From: Bacteroidales bacterium
Lineage (GTDB): Bacteria > Bacteroidota > Bacteroidia > Bacteroidales > UBA7960
NCBI GenBank assembly: GCA_019429055.1
Contig: JAHYJP010000019.1
Coordinates: forward strand, 1 to 34,992
Direction: 5' to 3'
DNA length: 34,992 bases
Part shown: positions 1-8,782 of the stretch, in pieces
Numbering within the stretch: position 1 is the first letter of the stretch
Layout of the letters: every line of letters starts with the position of its first letter
The notes under the pieces: model-generated
The model's input: the letters and a program-made list of their open reading frames with translations, nothing else
What the model was told of the DNA's origin: nothing
Databases searched by the model: none
Made by a program: the position numbers and the translations under genes

Positions 1-12
1 AGGTTAAGGTTC

Positions 13-66
13 AGATTGAGATTGAGATTGAGATTGAGATTGAGATTGAGATTGAGATTGAGATTG
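13..66. repeat. AGATTG hexanucleotide tandem repeat, 9 copies
   Basis: Nine perfect head-to-tail copies of AGATTG (54 bases), ending where the sequence changes to GATAAC. The array lies about 95 bases upstream of the first gene and no open frame runs through it into that gene. A perfect short repeat like this can vary in length by slippage. No function can be read from it. Confidence 0.95.
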
Positions 67-159
67 GATAACAATCAAATGTTACCTTTAAAAACTTTAA
101 ACCCCGAACTCTGCAACCCATAACCAAACCACAAACCATTTAAATAAAAACTATACACA

Positions 160-561
160 ATGACCGAATTTGTTAGCGAAAGATTAGTGATCAATGCTTC
201 CTCTGAAGAAGTTTTTAATTTTCTTGGTGATTTTACCAATTTTGAACACCTCATGCCTGAGCAGATCAGGAACTGGAAGGCCGATAAGGACACTTGCTCT
301 TTCACCATAGAAGGACTGGCTGATCTTTCCATGCGAATTGCTTCAAAAAACCCTGACCGGAATATACACATTATTGCCGATGGCAAAAATCCTATCGATT
401 ATACCCTGGATTGTTTCCTTTTTGATGTTAATGAGAAAAGCTGTAAGGTGGAATTAGTTTTCAATGCTGATCTGAACCCATTCATCAAATCTGTTGCATC
501 ACGACCTTTGCAAAATTTTGTGAATATGTTGGCAACAAAGCTTCAGGAGCATTTTGCCTAG
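160..561 (+). CDS. SRPBCC (START-like) family protein
   Basis: A 133-residue protein that looks like a single small SRPBCC/START-type ligand-binding fold. It opens with a beta strand (EFVSERLVINAS), then the typical helix (SEEVFNFLGDFTNFEHLMPE). An alternating strand region follows, and a long C-terminal helix (residues about 108-133) would close the cavity. These proteins bind hydrophobic ligands, but the ligand here cannot be predicted. It has no signal peptide and should be cytoplasmic. It converges with birA, with only 4 bases between the stop codons and no terminator hairpin visible. The family call rests on fold pattern and length, so it is moderate. Confidence 0.7.
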   Translation: MTEFVSERLVINASSEEVFNFLGDFTNFEHLMPEQIRNWKADKDTCSFTIEGLADLSMRIASKNPDRNIHIIADGKNPIDYTLDCFLFDVNEKSCKVELVFNADLNPFIKSVASRPLQNFVNMLATKLQEHFA

Positions 562-565
562 AAGG

Positions 566-1315
566 TCAGATTACAAAGGATATTTCCTTGAAATCGAAAA
601 CTTTTTTTTCACCTGTTTTCAGTTTTACTTCGAGTCTACCATAACTGTCTGTCCCCACAATTGTTCCCTGGAGATTCGTCCCCATGGATACAAATTCCGA
701 TAATTCTCCCAGACGGTAAAGTGAATTTTTGTATTTATCATTCAAAGCATCGGGCCCGGATTCTCTGAGCTGATAATAATACTTTTGCAGGTTTTCAGAC
801 AATAAATTGATGCAGGTATTTGTATCGAAATTACTTCCGGTAAGCACTTTCAAAGAAACGGGGTTAGGGGCATCTGAATAAAAAACTTCCTGGTTAATGT
901 TGAGTCCTATTCCGGCAAAACAATCTCTGATATCATTTCCCATGATATTGTTTTCCACAAGAATGCCTGCAATTTTCTGGTTTTTTACATAAATATCATT
1001 GGGCCATTTGATGGTAACAGGTAATTCACCTTTGTAAAAGTATTTAACGGTTTCTGATACAGCAAGTGAAACCGCTTTAGTAATAGCAAACTGTTCATCA
1101 GCTTTCAGAAAAAAGGGTTTTAGTATCCAGGTTGCAGTAATATTCATGCCGGCTGCACTTTCCCATTCATTGGTTCCGTAACCGCGTCCAGCATATTGTT
1201 CATGGCAGATAACTATACTTCCCTCTGGCAGATCTTTATCTTTTTGAAGTTCACGGGCTTTTTTATTGGTAGAATCAAGTCTTTCAAACCTGATGATGTT
1301 TTTTCCAAAGTGCAT
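566..1315 (-). CDS. birA: Biotin--[acetyl-CoA-carboxylase] ligase
   Basis: Attaches biotin to the carrier lysine of biotin-dependent carboxylases through biotinyl-AMP. The 249-residue protein has the ligase signatures: the adenylate loop GRGYGTNEW (residues 43-51, a variant of the usual GRGRRGR-W), KWPND (103-107), the catalytic-type Lys114 in KIAGILVEN, and a GIGLNIN strand. A small C-terminal SH3-like domain follows (about 205-249). It lacks the N-terminal winged helix of E. coli BirA, so it is the monofunctional type with no DNA-binding role. It is divergent from rsfS across a 314-base gap. Confidence 0.95.
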   Translation of the reverse strand: MHFGKNIIRFERLDSTNKKARELQKDKDLPEGSIVICHEQYAGRGYGTNEWESAAGMNITATWILKPFFLKADEQFAITKAVSLAVSETVKYFYKGELPVTIKWPNDIYVKNQKIAGILVENNIMGNDIRDCFAGIGLNINQEVFYSDAPNPVSLKVLTGSNFDTNTCINLLSENLQKYYYQLRESGPDALNDKYKNSLYRLGELSEFVSMGTNLQGTIVGTDSYGRLEVKLKTGEKKVFDFKEISFVI

Positions 1316-1629
1316 AATCGGAGTGTTTGCTGAAATATATAGTAAAATTATTATAAATTACTTACCGGTCAGTATTTATATCTTATCCTTACAGAACATT
1401 ATAACCCTTATTTCGTTTGATTTTAAATGCAAAATGAGTGTTGAATGTTTTATTTTCAGATAACGCTTAAAAAACTGTAAAGCAAAAGCTGTGAGCATCA
1501 TAAAAACATTATTCTCGTTAATTTTAGTTACTTTTGCCATATATAAAACAATCTTAAATGAGGCCTTGAAAAGGCAGAAATATTTTAATACTTGAATCAA
1601 AAATCTGAGTAGAACAAATAAGATAATGC
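1316..1629. other. Divergent intergenic region birA/rsfS
   Basis: AT-rich spacer between the divergent birA and rsfS starts. It holds the possible rsfS promoter given separately and a small hairpin (GCCTT at 1563-1567 with AAGGC at 1571-1575). Short open frames on both strands here have low-complexity, AT-driven translations with no family resemblance, so I do not call a gene. Confidence 0.6.
1529..1536 (+). promoter_or_regulatory. Possible -7 element for rsfS-ftsH
   Basis: TACTTTTG matches the Bacteroidota -7 consensus TAnnTTTG, about 94 bases upstream of rsfS. No good TTTG lies 19-20 bases further upstream, so support is weak. Confidence 0.3.
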
Positions 1630-2001
1630 ATGGTTATTGAAAAAACACTTGAAGCAACTGAGGTTTTAAAAGACGAAATTATTAAAGGAATTCAGGAAAA
1701 AAAAGGACTTGACATTACCTGCCTAAATCTGGCGAAGATCAATAGTACAGTTTGTGATTATTTTGTTGTTTGCCATGGTACGAGCAATACACATGTAAAT
1801 GCTATTGCCGAATCCATAGAAGACCAGGTTTCTAAGCAAATCGGAATCAAGCCAAGTCGCAAGGAAGGTTTTGCCAATGCAGAATGGATATTGCTTGATT
1901 ACCTTGACGTGGTCGTTCATATATTCCAGCAACATGTAAGAGAATATTACAACCTTGAAGATTTGTGGGCTGATGCCCCGGCAGTTAATGTTAAAGAATA
2001 G
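1630..2001 (+). CDS. rsfS: Ribosome silencing factor RsfS
   Basis: A 123-residue member of the RsfS/Iojap (DUF143) family. These proteins bind ribosomal protein L14 (uL14) and block joining of the subunits, which lowers translation in starvation. Visible family features are the CDYFVVCHGTS segment in the first half, the EGF-NAEWILLDYLDVVVHIF block and the short acidic/aromatic end (EYYNLEDLW). Length is normal. The ATG at 1630 begins directly at the conserved N-terminal helix. It lies 48 bases upstream of ftsH and is probably co-transcribed with it; rsfS followed by ftsH is a common Bacteroidota order. Confidence 0.93.
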   Translation: MVIEKTLEATEVLKDEIIKGIQEKKGLDITCLNLAKINSTVCDYFVVCHGTSNTHVNAIAESIEDQVSKQIGIKPSRKEGFANAEWILLDYLDVVVHIFQQHVREYYNLEDLWADAPAVNVKE

Positions 2002-2049
2002 TTTCTTGATAAATAGAATCATATTAAATTTTTTGAATAATTATCTCCA

Positions 2050-4227
2050 ATGAATAAAGAAGAAAAAAATACTAAACCCGAAAATAAAAAAACCACAGGC
2101 AATGAACCGGGCAACAAAAAGGATCAGAATAATGCTCCCGGTAAGGGTAAGCCTCCATTTAATTTTTACTGGATCTATGCCATTCTGGCTGTACTTTTTA
2201 TTGCACTGCAGTTTTACAACTGGGGTGGCACCGCCATAGAGATTTCGCAGCAGAGATTTGAAAATCAAATGCTGGGATCAGGCGACGTGGAAAAGATCAT
2301 TGTTGTAAACCGAGAAATTGTTGAAGTTTTTATACGTGAAGATCGTATTGACAGATATGATGATGTTAGAGAGCGTGGTCTTTCGGAAGGGCCTCATTAT
2401 ACGTTTAAAATCGGATCAGTAGATAATTTTGAACAACTGGTACGTGATTCACAACAAGATGTCAGTGCCGATCAGCGTATTCCTGTTTTTTATGAACAGA
2501 GAAAAGACTGGGGAACCGATATCCTGAGCTGGTTGCTGCCGATCGGGTTGCTTATCGTTTTCTGGATTTTCATCATGCGCCGAATGGCTGGTGGTGCCGG
2601 TGGCGGACAAATTTTCAATATAGGCAAGTCCAAAGCCCAGGTATTTGACAAGGATACCCGTGTTAATGTAAACTTTAATCATGTTGCAGGACTTGACGAG
2701 GCCAAGATCGAACTCATGGAGATCGTTGACTTTTTGAAGAATCCCAAAAAATATACTGACCTTGGTGGTCAGATTCCCAAGGGGGCTCTCCTGGTAGGCC
2801 CTCCCGGAACAGGTAAAACCCTGCTGGCCAAAGCTGTGGCAGGTGAAGCTCAGGTGCCCTTTTTCTCTCTTAGCGGTTCTGATTTTGTGGAAATGTTTGT
2901 AGGCGTTGGTGCATCCAGAGTACGCGACTTGTTTAAACAGGCAAAAGAAAAAGCCCCTTGTATCATTTTTATTGATGAGATTGATGCCGTTGGCCGGGCC
3001 CGTGGAAAAAATCCCATGACAGGTGCGAATGATGAAAGGGAAAACACCCTCAATCAGCTTCTTACTGAGATGGATGGTTTCGGAACCAACGTGGGTGTTA
3101 TTATCCTTGCCGCTACTAACCGGGCCGATATTCTTGACCGTGCTCTGTTACGTGCAGGTCGCTTCGACAGGCAGATTCAGGTTGAAATGCCTGATCTGGA
3201 AGAGAGAAAAGCTATCTTCAAAGTTCATATGAAGCCCCTGAAGCTTTCTGAAGATGTTAAATCCGGCTTTATGGCAAGACAAACACCCGGATTTTCAGGT
3301 GCCGATATTGCCAATGTGTGTAATGAGGCTGCTTTGATCGCTGCCCGGAGAAACAAGAAAATTATTGAACGACAAGATTTTCTGGATGCTATAGATCGTA
3401 TTATTGGTGGTCTGGAAAAACGAAATAAGATCATTTCTCCACAGGAGAAAAAAGTTATAGCGTTTCATGAGTCAGGCCATGCTTCCACAAGCTGGTTGCT
3501 CGAACATGCGCATCCGCTTGTAAAGGTCACCATTGTTCCCCGTGGTAAGGCTCTCGGAGCTGCATGGTATCTGCCCGAAGAAAGGCAAATTACTACCTAT
3601 GAGCAGATTTTTGATGAAATTACTTCAGCCCTGGGGGGACGTGCAGCAGAAGATATAATTTTCAACAGAATTTCTACAGGTGCTCTCAATGACCTGGAGA
3701 AAGTGACGAAGCAGGCTTATGCAATGGTTGTATATTTCGGACTGAATAAGAAAGTTGGTAATGTCAGTTATTATGATTCGAGCGGGCAAAGTGAGTATGC
3801 CTTTACAAAACCCTATTCAGAAAAAACTGCTGAAATCATTGATCAGGAAGTAAGTGCTTTGGTTGAGTCAGCCTATCAGCGTGCCAAAAATATCCTTCTG
3901 GAAAACAAGGATAAGCTTGAAAAACTGGCAAACCTTCTACTTGAAAAAGAAGTAATTTTCAGGGAGGATCTGGAAAGTATTTTTGGAAAAAGACCATTTC
4001 CCGATCAGCATCATGAAATGTTTGAAGAACAGGCCGATGATGCAGGAGAAGAACTGGACAGGATAGAGAAAGAAGAGATACAAAATAAGAATGAAAAGAA
4101 AGAAAAGAAAGAGAAGTCAGAGCAGCCGTTAGATGGAATAGCTAAAGAACCAATTGTTGACAAAAGCTTAACGGATATTCCTTCTGTTACTGATGATGAA
4201 AAAGCAGTAAGAAAGGAACAGAATTAA
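2050..4227 (+). CDS. ftsH: ATP-dependent zinc metalloprotease FtsH
   Basis: A membrane-anchored AAA+ protease that degrades misfolded membrane proteins and regulatory proteins. The 725 residues show two transmembrane helices (about 40-58 and 159-176) around a periplasmic domain. The AAA module has Walker A GPPGTGKT (250-257), Walker B with D309-E310, and the second region of homology (ATNRADIL...RAGRFDR). The zinc site is HESGH (473-477). The protein is longer than E. coli FtsH (about 644). It has a Lys/Asn-rich N-terminal stretch of about 35 residues and a highly charged C-terminal tail rich in Glu and Lys (about 650-725). HflK/HflC-like partners are encoded at 11986-13955. Confidence 0.98.
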   Translation: MNKEEKNTKPENKKTTGNEPGNKKDQNNAPGKGKPPFNFYWIYAILAVLFIALQFYNWGGTAIEISQQRFENQMLGSGDVEKIIVVNREIVEVFIREDRIDRYDDVRERGLSEGPHYTFKIGSVDNFEQLVRDSQQDVSADQRIPVFYEQRKDWGTDILSWLLPIGLLIVFWIFIMRRMAGGAGGGQIFNIGKSKAQVFDKDTRVNVNFNHVAGLDEAKIELMEIVDFLKNPKKYTDLGGQIPKGALLVGPPGTGKTLLAKAVAGEAQVPFFSLSGSDFVEMFVGVGASRVRDLFKQAKEKAPCIIFIDEIDAVGRARGKNPMTGANDERENTLNQLLTEMDGFGTNVGVIILAATNRADILDRALLRAGRFDRQIQVEMPDLEERKAIFKVHMKPLKLSEDVKSGFMARQTPGFSGADIANVCNEAALIAARRNKKIIERQDFLDAIDRIIGGLEKRNKIISPQEKKVIAFHESGHASTSWLLEHAHPLVKVTIVPRGKALGAAWYLPEERQITTYEQIFDEITSALGGRAAEDIIFNRISTGALNDLEKVTKQAYAMVVYFGLNKKVGNVSYYDSSGQSEYAFTKPYSEKTAEIIDQEVSALVESAYQRAKNILLENKDKLEKLANLLLEKEVIFREDLESIFGKRPFPDQHHEMFEEQADDAGEELDRIEKEEIQNKNEKKEKKEKSEQPLDGIAKEPIVDKSLTDIPSVTDDEKAVRKEQN

Positions 4228-4250
4228 CTATTTTGATTTAAAACCAGAGT

Positions 4251-4922
4251 ATGGAGGAAAGCACATCAAGAGAAAAGGTTCTCAAAGCTGTAAGAGATGC
4301 ACTTGTAAACCCCATGGATCCTCCATATTCCAATGAGGAAAGAACCGACGACATTTATGTATCTCCCGAATCGGAGTACAATGAAATTGCATTTGCTGAA
4401 GCTTTAGCCAGGGTAAATGGAGATTTTGTTTACTGCAGCGATGAAGATGAATTTGCAGCCCATTTAAGATCCTTTCTGGAATCCCGTAAAATCGACTCTT
4501 TACATTGTTATGAACCTGATTTGCAGAATATCCTTAATGATAATGGGATCTTTTGTATCAATTCCAGGGAAGATTTCAAAGAGTGCGAAGCAGGCATTAC
4601 AACCTGCGAATTTCTGATTGCCCGACTGGGGAGTATTATGGTAAGCAGCATGCAACCCTGTGGACGTAAGGGTTTTATTTTTCCTTCCGTTCATATCGTT
4701 GTGGCCTGGCGAAATCAATTGGTTTTTGATCTTAAAGATGCATTCTCAGCAATGAAGAGAAAATATGCAGAAAAGAGTATGCCATCTATGGTGAGTGTTG
4801 TGACAGGACCCAGCAGAACTGCCGATATTGAAAAAACTTTGGTGATGGGGGCTCATGGACCCGAAGAATTATTGGTGTTTTTTATTGATCAGGATGAAAG
4901 CGTCCAGGAAGCTGATGAGTAA
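4251..4922 (+). CDS. LUD-domain protein, LutC-like
   Basis: A 223-residue protein of the LUD (lactate utilization, YkgG/LutC) family. The diagnostic C-terminal block is present at about 186-204 (TGPSRTADIEKTLVMGAHGP), preceded by a strand-rich core (IMVSSMQPCGRKGF and HIVVAWRNQ). In LutABC systems LutC works with the Fe-S proteins LutA and LutB in L-lactate oxidation. Here it sits 23 bases after ftsH with no lutB or lutA beside it; a LutA-like gene lies 11 kb away on the other strand. A role in lactate metabolism is therefore a family inference only. Confidence 0.85.
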   Translation: MEESTSREKVLKAVRDALVNPMDPPYSNEERTDDIYVSPESEYNEIAFAEALARVNGDFVYCSDEDEFAAHLRSFLESRKIDSLHCYEPDLQNILNDNGIFCINSREDFKECEAGITTCEFLIARLGSIMVSSMQPCGRKGFIFPSVHIVVAWRNQLVFDLKDAFSAMKRKYAEKSMPSMVSVVTGPSRTADIEKTLVMGAHGPEELLVFFIDQDESVQEADE

Positions 4923-4926
4923 ATTT

Positions 4927-4983
4927 ATTACCAAAGCTGAATATTTACAGTTGGTAATCAGAGAAACATTCTGATAATCTCTG
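4927..4983 (+). terminator. Two consecutive hairpins after the LUD gene
   Basis: Directly after the stop codon, ATTACCAA (4927-4934) pairs with TTGGTAAT (4951-4958), and the stem continues inside with CTG/CAG. A second hairpin follows at once: CAGAGA (4959-4964) with TCTCTG (4978-4983). There is no clean T-run, so this may be a weak terminator, a processing site or a 3'-end stabiliser for the upstream ftsH transcript. Confidence 0.4.
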
Positions 4984-5017
4984 GAAATTCAGTTTTTGAT
5001 TTTCTGAAAATTAAATT

Positions 5018-5048
5018 TTTGAGAAATTTAAAATTTATAGCATCTTTG
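5018..5048 (+). promoter_or_regulatory. Promoter for the DUF2007-cdsA-psd genes
   Basis: TTTG (5018-5021), 19 bases, then CATCTTTG (5041-5048). This is the Bacteroidota -33/-7 arrangement with ideal spacing and one mismatch (C for the first T of the -7 box). The ATG at 5056 is only 7 bases past the -7 box, so the mRNA would have almost no leader. Confidence 0.55.
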
Positions 5049-5055
5049 CGAAGGT

Positions 5056-5259
5056 ATGAACGAGAACTGGGAGATTGTTTATAGCACTCAACAGGAGTAT
5101 AAAGCTGAAATTGTCAAGGCAGTTCTGGAAGACAACGGGATAAAATGTTTCTCGCTGAATAAGAAAGATTCAGCTTATTTGTTTGGTGAAATAGAACTTT
5201 ATGTCAGCCACGATTACATACTTAGGGCAAGGCAGATAATTGAAAGGGAAAAGCTTTGA
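5056..5259 (+). CDS. DUF2007-family small protein
   Basis: A 67-residue protein matching the DUF2007 (putative signal-transducing protein) pattern. It starts with W-I-V-Y-S, then a helix that spans an EAVL-DNGI-like turn (KAVLEDNGIKCF), and ends with a strand and helix (ELYVSHDYILRARQIIE). The fold resembles a ferredoxin-like regulatory domain, but the function is not known. Its TGA stop overlaps the TTG start of cdsA, so the two are translationally coupled. The ATG is very close to the predicted promoter. Confidence 0.8.
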   Translation: MNENWEIVYSTQQEYKAEIVKAVLEDNGIKCFSLNKKDSAYLFGEIELYVSHDYILRARQIIEREKL

Positions 5260-6074
5260 GTAACTTAGCAAAACGAACCGTTACGGGCATTTTTATTGTT
5301 ATTCTTATTATTTTTTCTGTTGTAATCAGCAAGTATGTTTTTACAGGGCTGTTTCTGCTGATTACCATTTTGGGATTGTGGGAGTTCTATTCTTTACTTG
5401 AAAAAGTTGATATCAGGCCCAATAAGCTTTTAGGTACCATTGCCGGAGCGTTTTTGTTTATTTCCAATGCTTTTGTTGCTATGCAACTGGCTCCTATTGA
5501 GGTCTTGCTCATTAATTTCCTGCTTGTGTTTCTGGTTTTTTTACTTGAATTGTACAGGAATATTCCACATCCTTTTACCAATGTAGCATTTACATTTTTC
5601 GGGCTGCTATATGTGGCAGTACCTTTTGCTTTGTTAAACTATTTTCCCAATCCGGGGTTTCATCCTGAAACTTATAATTACTCAACCGTACTCGGATTTT
5701 TCTTTCTGGTATGGGTAAATGAATCAGGAGCATATCTTGTGGGTACTGCAATTGGAAAAAATAAATTGTTTGAAAGGGTGTCGCCTAAAAAAACATGGGA
5801 AGGCACTTCCGGAGGCGGAATATTATGTTTGATAACAGCCTGGATACTGGGAATGTTTTATAAAGAAATCAGTGATGTTGACTGGCTGATTATCGGAGGT
5901 ATTGTTGTTGTTTTGAGTACTTATGGCGATTTGTTTGAATCCATGCTTAAAAGAAGCGTAAAGTGCAAAGACAGCGGAACTTTATTGCCCGGCCATGGAG
6001 GCATTCTTGATCGTTTTGACGGTTTTATCATGGCTACACCGTTTGTTTTTGTTTATCTTTTTTTTATTGCATGA
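5256..6074 (+). CDS. cdsA: Phosphatidate cytidylyltransferase
   Basis: Makes CDP-diacylglycerol from phosphatidate and CTP, the branch point of phospholipid synthesis, in the inner membrane. The 272-residue protein is largely hydrophobic with about eight membrane segments. It carries the CdsA signature near the C-terminus (about residues 228-256): S-LKR, KD, then PGHGG-LDR-D. The start is TTG at 5256, overlapping the stop of the DUF2007 gene (TTGA) and preceded by a purine-rich GAAAGGGAAAAG. An ATG start in frame would cost conserved sequence. psd follows after 82 bases. Confidence 0.95.
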   Translation: MSNLAKRTVTGIFIVILIIFSVVISKYVFTGLFLLITILGLWEFYSLLEKVDIRPNKLLGTIAGAFLFISNAFVAMQLAPIEVLLINFLLVFLVFLLELYRNIPHPFTNVAFTFFGLLYVAVPFALLNYFPNPGFHPETYNYSTVLGFFFLVWVNESGAYLVGTAIGKNKLFERVSPKKTWEGTSGGGILCLITAWILGMFYKEISDVDWLIIGGIVVVLSTYGDLFESMLKRSVKCKDSGTLLPGHGGILDRFDGFIMATPFVFVYLFFIA

Positions 6075-6156
6075 TACCTGTTTTTGCAAAAAGATGTTTT
6101 ATTGCTAAAAAGTAATTATTGGGTCAGTTTAATAATTTGGTTATATCAGGTTTAAT

Positions 6157-6825
6157 ATGAAAATACACAGGGAAGGTTATACCAGCCTTTTTATGACATT
6201 GTTGTTTATTGCCGGCCTTTCGGTTATTATTAACATATTATGGCCTGTGCAAACCACATGGCATTATATCGGCTACGCAGTTTTTACAGTTATATTTATT
6301 GTAGTTTTACAATTCTTCCGTTCGCCACATCGCAAAATACCCGTTAATAAAGATCAGGTATTATGTCCTGCCGATGGAAAGGTTGTGGTTATTGAAAAAA
6401 CAAGGGAAAATGAATATTTTCATGATGAGCGAATTCAGTTATCCATTTTCATGTCACCGGTTAATGTTCATGTAAACCGCTATCCTGCAGGTGGCAGAGT
6501 ATCTTACTTTAAATATCACCCCGGCAAGTACCTTGTTGCCTGGCACCCCAAGTCATCTGTCGAAAATGAACGCACCACTGTTGTTGTTGATCACCCTGAT
6601 CATGGAAAATTACTTATTCGCCAGATTGCAGGAGCTCTGGCCCGCCGCATAGTTTGCTACAGCAAAGAAGGTGAAGTTGTTGAGCAGGGTTCGGAGATGG
6701 GTTTCATTAAATTTGGATCCAGGGTTGATGTTTTTCTGCCGGTTAATACTGAGGTAAATGTTAAGTTGGGCGAAGCAGTACGAGGGGGAGAAACGATTTT
6801 GGCAACCTTTAAGAATTACCTATAG
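6157..6825 (+). CDS. psd: Phosphatidylserine decarboxylase
   Basis: Converts phosphatidylserine to phosphatidylethanolamine. The 222-residue protein is the short Psd type, with two N-terminal membrane helices (about 10-28 and 36-54) and the core motifs CPADGKVV, FMSPVNVHVNR and IAGALARRIVCY. The autocatalytic cleavage site is Gly187-Ser188 in KFGSRVDVFLP; Ser188 would become the pyruvoyl group. A pssA gene often sits beside psd but is absent here. The last 6 bases overlap the end of the convergent HAD gene. Confidence 0.95.
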   Translation: MKIHREGYTSLFMTLLFIAGLSVIINILWPVQTTWHYIGYAVFTVIFIVVLQFFRSPHRKIPVNKDQVLCPADGKVVVIEKTRENEYFHDERIQLSIFMSPVNVHVNRYPAGGRVSYFKYHPGKYLVAWHPKSSVENERTTVVVDHPDHGKLLIRQIAGALARRIVCYSKEGEVVEQGSEMGFIKFGSRVDVFLPVNTEVNVKLGEAVRGGETILATFKNYL

Positions 6826-7518
6826 TATCTCCAGAATTTCATGTAATGTATTTACTGCAAAAGTGGGTTTTGTGGTTTCAGGTTTTAAGGGCTTGTGTTT
6901 TACCCAAATCTGATCCATACCTATCTGGTGTGCTCCTAAAATATCTGCTTCAGGATCATCACCGATTATGATACTATCTTCCGGTTTTGCACCTGTTTCC
7001 CTGAAGGCGTATTCAAAAAATCTTTTGTCGGGTTTTTTATAGCCGGCCATCTCAGAGGTAATTATACTTTGGAAATACTTGTTTAATCCACTATTTTCTA
7101 TTTTGGTAAACTGAACTTCCTCAAATCCATTGGTAACAATGTGCATCTGGTATTTTGGGAAAAGCTTTTCAAGGGTTTCTAATGTTCCCGGATAAAGATG
7201 GGTTTTCAGTGGGCTTTCCCTGATATACCATGCTCCCATCTGGGTTGCAAGTTCATTATCGGCTATATTGTAAAGGTTAAGGCTGTGAAAGAATCTGCTG
7301 AAATTGAGTCTTTCTTTGGTTATCGCTCCTGTTTTATAAGCATCCCAAAGTGCCAGATTAATTTTTTGATAAAGATTGTAAAATAATTCGGAGTCCTTTA
7401 TCCCTTTTTCTTCCAGTTTGAAAAACTCACACATTTCCAGAAAAGTCTCACGGTTGTTAAGGTCAAAATCCCAAAGGGTGCGGTCAAGATCAAAAAACAG
7501 GTGCTTGTAGGGGCTCAA
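6820..7518 (-). CDS. HAD-superfamily phosphatase, YjjG-like
   Basis: A 232-residue HAD hydrolase. The nucleophile motif is DLDRTLW with Asp10 and Asp12. An alpha-helical cap follows. Motif II is IVTNG, the motif III lysine is in GYKKPD, and motif IV is IIIGDDPEADI. Cap size and motif I resemble the YjjG group of pyrimidine-nucleotide (house-cleaning) phosphatases, but substrate cannot be fixed from sequence. The start is TTG at 7518; an in-frame stop lies two codons upstream and there is no nearby ATG. It overlaps psd tail to tail. Confidence 0.85.
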   Translation of the reverse strand: MSPYKHLFFDLDRTLWDFDLNNRETFLEMCEFFKLEEKGIKDSELFYNLYQKINLALWDAYKTGAITKERLNFSRFFHSLNLYNIADNELATQMGAWYIRESPLKTHLYPGTLETLEKLFPKYQMHIVTNGFEEVQFTKIENSGLNKYFQSIITSEMAGYKKPDKRFFEYAFRETGAKPEDSIIIGDDPEADILGAHQIGMDQIWVKHKPLKPETTKPTFAVNTLHEILEIL

Positions 7519-7570
7519 AGTTTATGGTTTAAGGCAAGAAATGAAACACTAAATAATAATTGCCCGCAAA

Positions 7571-7610
7571 AATACAAAAACAGGCCGAATCTGAAAAATG
7601 ATCCGGCCTG
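7571..7610 (-). terminator. Intrinsic terminator of the ABC/GntR/GIN operon
   Basis: Read on the minus strand, CAGGCCGGAT (7610-7601) pairs with ATTCGGCCTG (7590-7581). This gives a 10-bp stem with one G-U pair, followed by TTTTTGTATTTTTG. It lies 45 bases past the stop of the GIN-domain gene and ends that operon. Confidence 0.85.
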
Positions 7611-7655
7611 AGTTTTAGAAAGTTTAATTTGAAATTGAAATTTCCCTTTTTTTTC

Positions 7656-8396
7656 TTAATCACGAGCCCTGATATTTCCACCGGCACTGGTGCTGATACC
7701 GAAGATTACAGGATTCCCTGTATAATTTACCGTTCCGCCGGCTGATGCTTTTGCTTCAAGTTCCCGGGCATTAACATTTACACTTGCCCCGGCATTGGCT
7801 TCAACATCGGCAAATCCGGCTTCCATTTCATAGGCATCAATGTTTCCACCCGCATTGGATTCGAGTTTAAGATTGTCAGCTTTTCCACTTAGTATTATTC
7901 GTGATCCGGCATTTTGCACGGCACTAAGATTCTCAAAAAATCCCGTAATATCAATCCGTGCACCTGCATTGGCCAGCAATTTTAAATCGGGTAGGTTGAG
8001 CTCATTAACTGTTGTGAAATGAGCTGCGGCAGTGGCTTCGACCTGGGTTATAGAAACATTGCTGAGTTCCAGAAGAATATCTTTACCAGAAAGGATGGCT
8101 TTTTTTGAATCAATAACCAGTTCATTGTTTCTTACGGATGTTTCAATATATTCATGCAGGTTAGAATCTGTGATCAGTTTGAGTTCCAGGATACTATCCT
8201 GTGTAAACTGAACTTTGTAGTTACCCCTGACCTTGATTTTTTCAAAGTTTTCAATATCTCTGAATTGTTCTGTAATGTTTCCGTCACCTTTGATAAAACT
8301 GTCTGAAATAAATGATCTTACAGAGATCATCATAACCAGCATGGCGATCAGGATAATAACAAAGGCTGTTAATAATATTATATTGCTCTTTTTCAT
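7656..8396 (-). CDS. GIN-domain (DUF2807) envelope protein
   Basis: A 246-residue protein with an N-terminal signal anchor (NIILLTAFVIILIAMLV, about residues 4-24) followed by a putative auto-transporter adhesin head GIN domain (DUF2807). The domain is marked by F-KIKVRGNYKVQFTQDS at its start and then by repeated beta-strand turns rich in Asn-Ala-Gly (SNAGG, ANAGA, SAGG), which suggest a right-handed beta-helix. It should face the periplasm or surface. Its molecular role is unknown. I chose the ATG at 8396: an upstream ATG at 8474 would place the start inside gntR and add a non-signal extension. It is the last gene of a four-gene operon. Confidence 0.85.
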   Translation of the reverse strand: MKKSNIILLTAFVIILIAMLVMMISVRSFISDSFIKGDGNITEQFRDIENFEKIKVRGNYKVQFTQDSILELKLITDSNLHEYIETSVRNNELVIDSKKAILSGKDILLELSNVSITQVEATAAAHFTTVNELNLPDLKLLANAGARIDITGFFENLSAVQNAGSRIILSGKADNLKLESNAGGNIDAYEMEAGFADVEANAGASVNVNARELEAKASAGGTVNYTGNPVIFGISTSAGGNIRARD

Positions 8397-8424
8397 TTTA
8401 ATTATGTTTAAAGGTTGTAAAGAA

Positions 8425-8781
8425 TCAAACATTTTCTTTGTAAAGCTTTTCCATCTCACTGCAGCTGATATCAAGCAGTTTCATAGTTTTCATTACTACC
8501 GGAAGATCCCTTTCAATAAATTCTGCTCTTTTTAACTCCAGCGCTCTTTGATAACCGTCTTCTGATACGAAATAACCGATTCCTCTTTTATTGTAAATAA
8601 TTTCCTTTTCCTGCAGATATACAAAGGCGCGCATAGCAGTGTTGGGATTTACTTCCATAGTCACGGCAATATCCCTGACCGATGGAATCCTTTCATTGGC
8701 TTTCCATTTTTCAAGCAGGATGTTTTCACAGAAATTATCTGCAATCTGCATATAAATGGGTTGGTTTTCAATAAATTCCAT
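8425..8781 (-). CDS. GntR-family regulator, YtrA type
   Basis: A 118-residue regulator with a winged-helix DNA-binding domain (about 8-75: PIYMQIADNF, RIPSVRDIA, NPNTAMRAF, GIGYFV) and only a short helical dimerisation tail. This is the layout of the YtrA subfamily, which usually represses an adjacent ABC transporter operon. It starts 1 base after the permease stop and is third in its operon rather than first. Autorepression at the operon promoter near 10400-10460 is an inference. Confidence 0.92.
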   Translation of the reverse strand: MEFIENQPIYMQIADNFCENILLEKWKANERIPSVRDIAVTMEVNPNTAMRAFVYLQEKEIIYNKRGIGYFVSEDGYQRALELKRAEFIERDLPVVMKTMKLLDISCSEMEKLYKENV

Positions 8782-8782
8782 G

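Noticed and set aside
1376-1600. Minus-strand open frame of 74 codons between birA and rsfS
   Set aside because: Low-complexity, Phe/Lys-rich translation in AT-rich spacer; no start context, no homology pattern.
6820-6825. Overlap of psd and HAD gene as a frameshift or assembly error
   Set aside because: Both proteins end with normal family lengths and motifs; a short tail-to-tail overlap is ordinary.
8397-8474. N-terminal extension of the GIN-domain protein to 8474
   Set aside because: It would overlap the end of gntR and place 26 non-signal residues before a good signal anchor starting at Met 8396.
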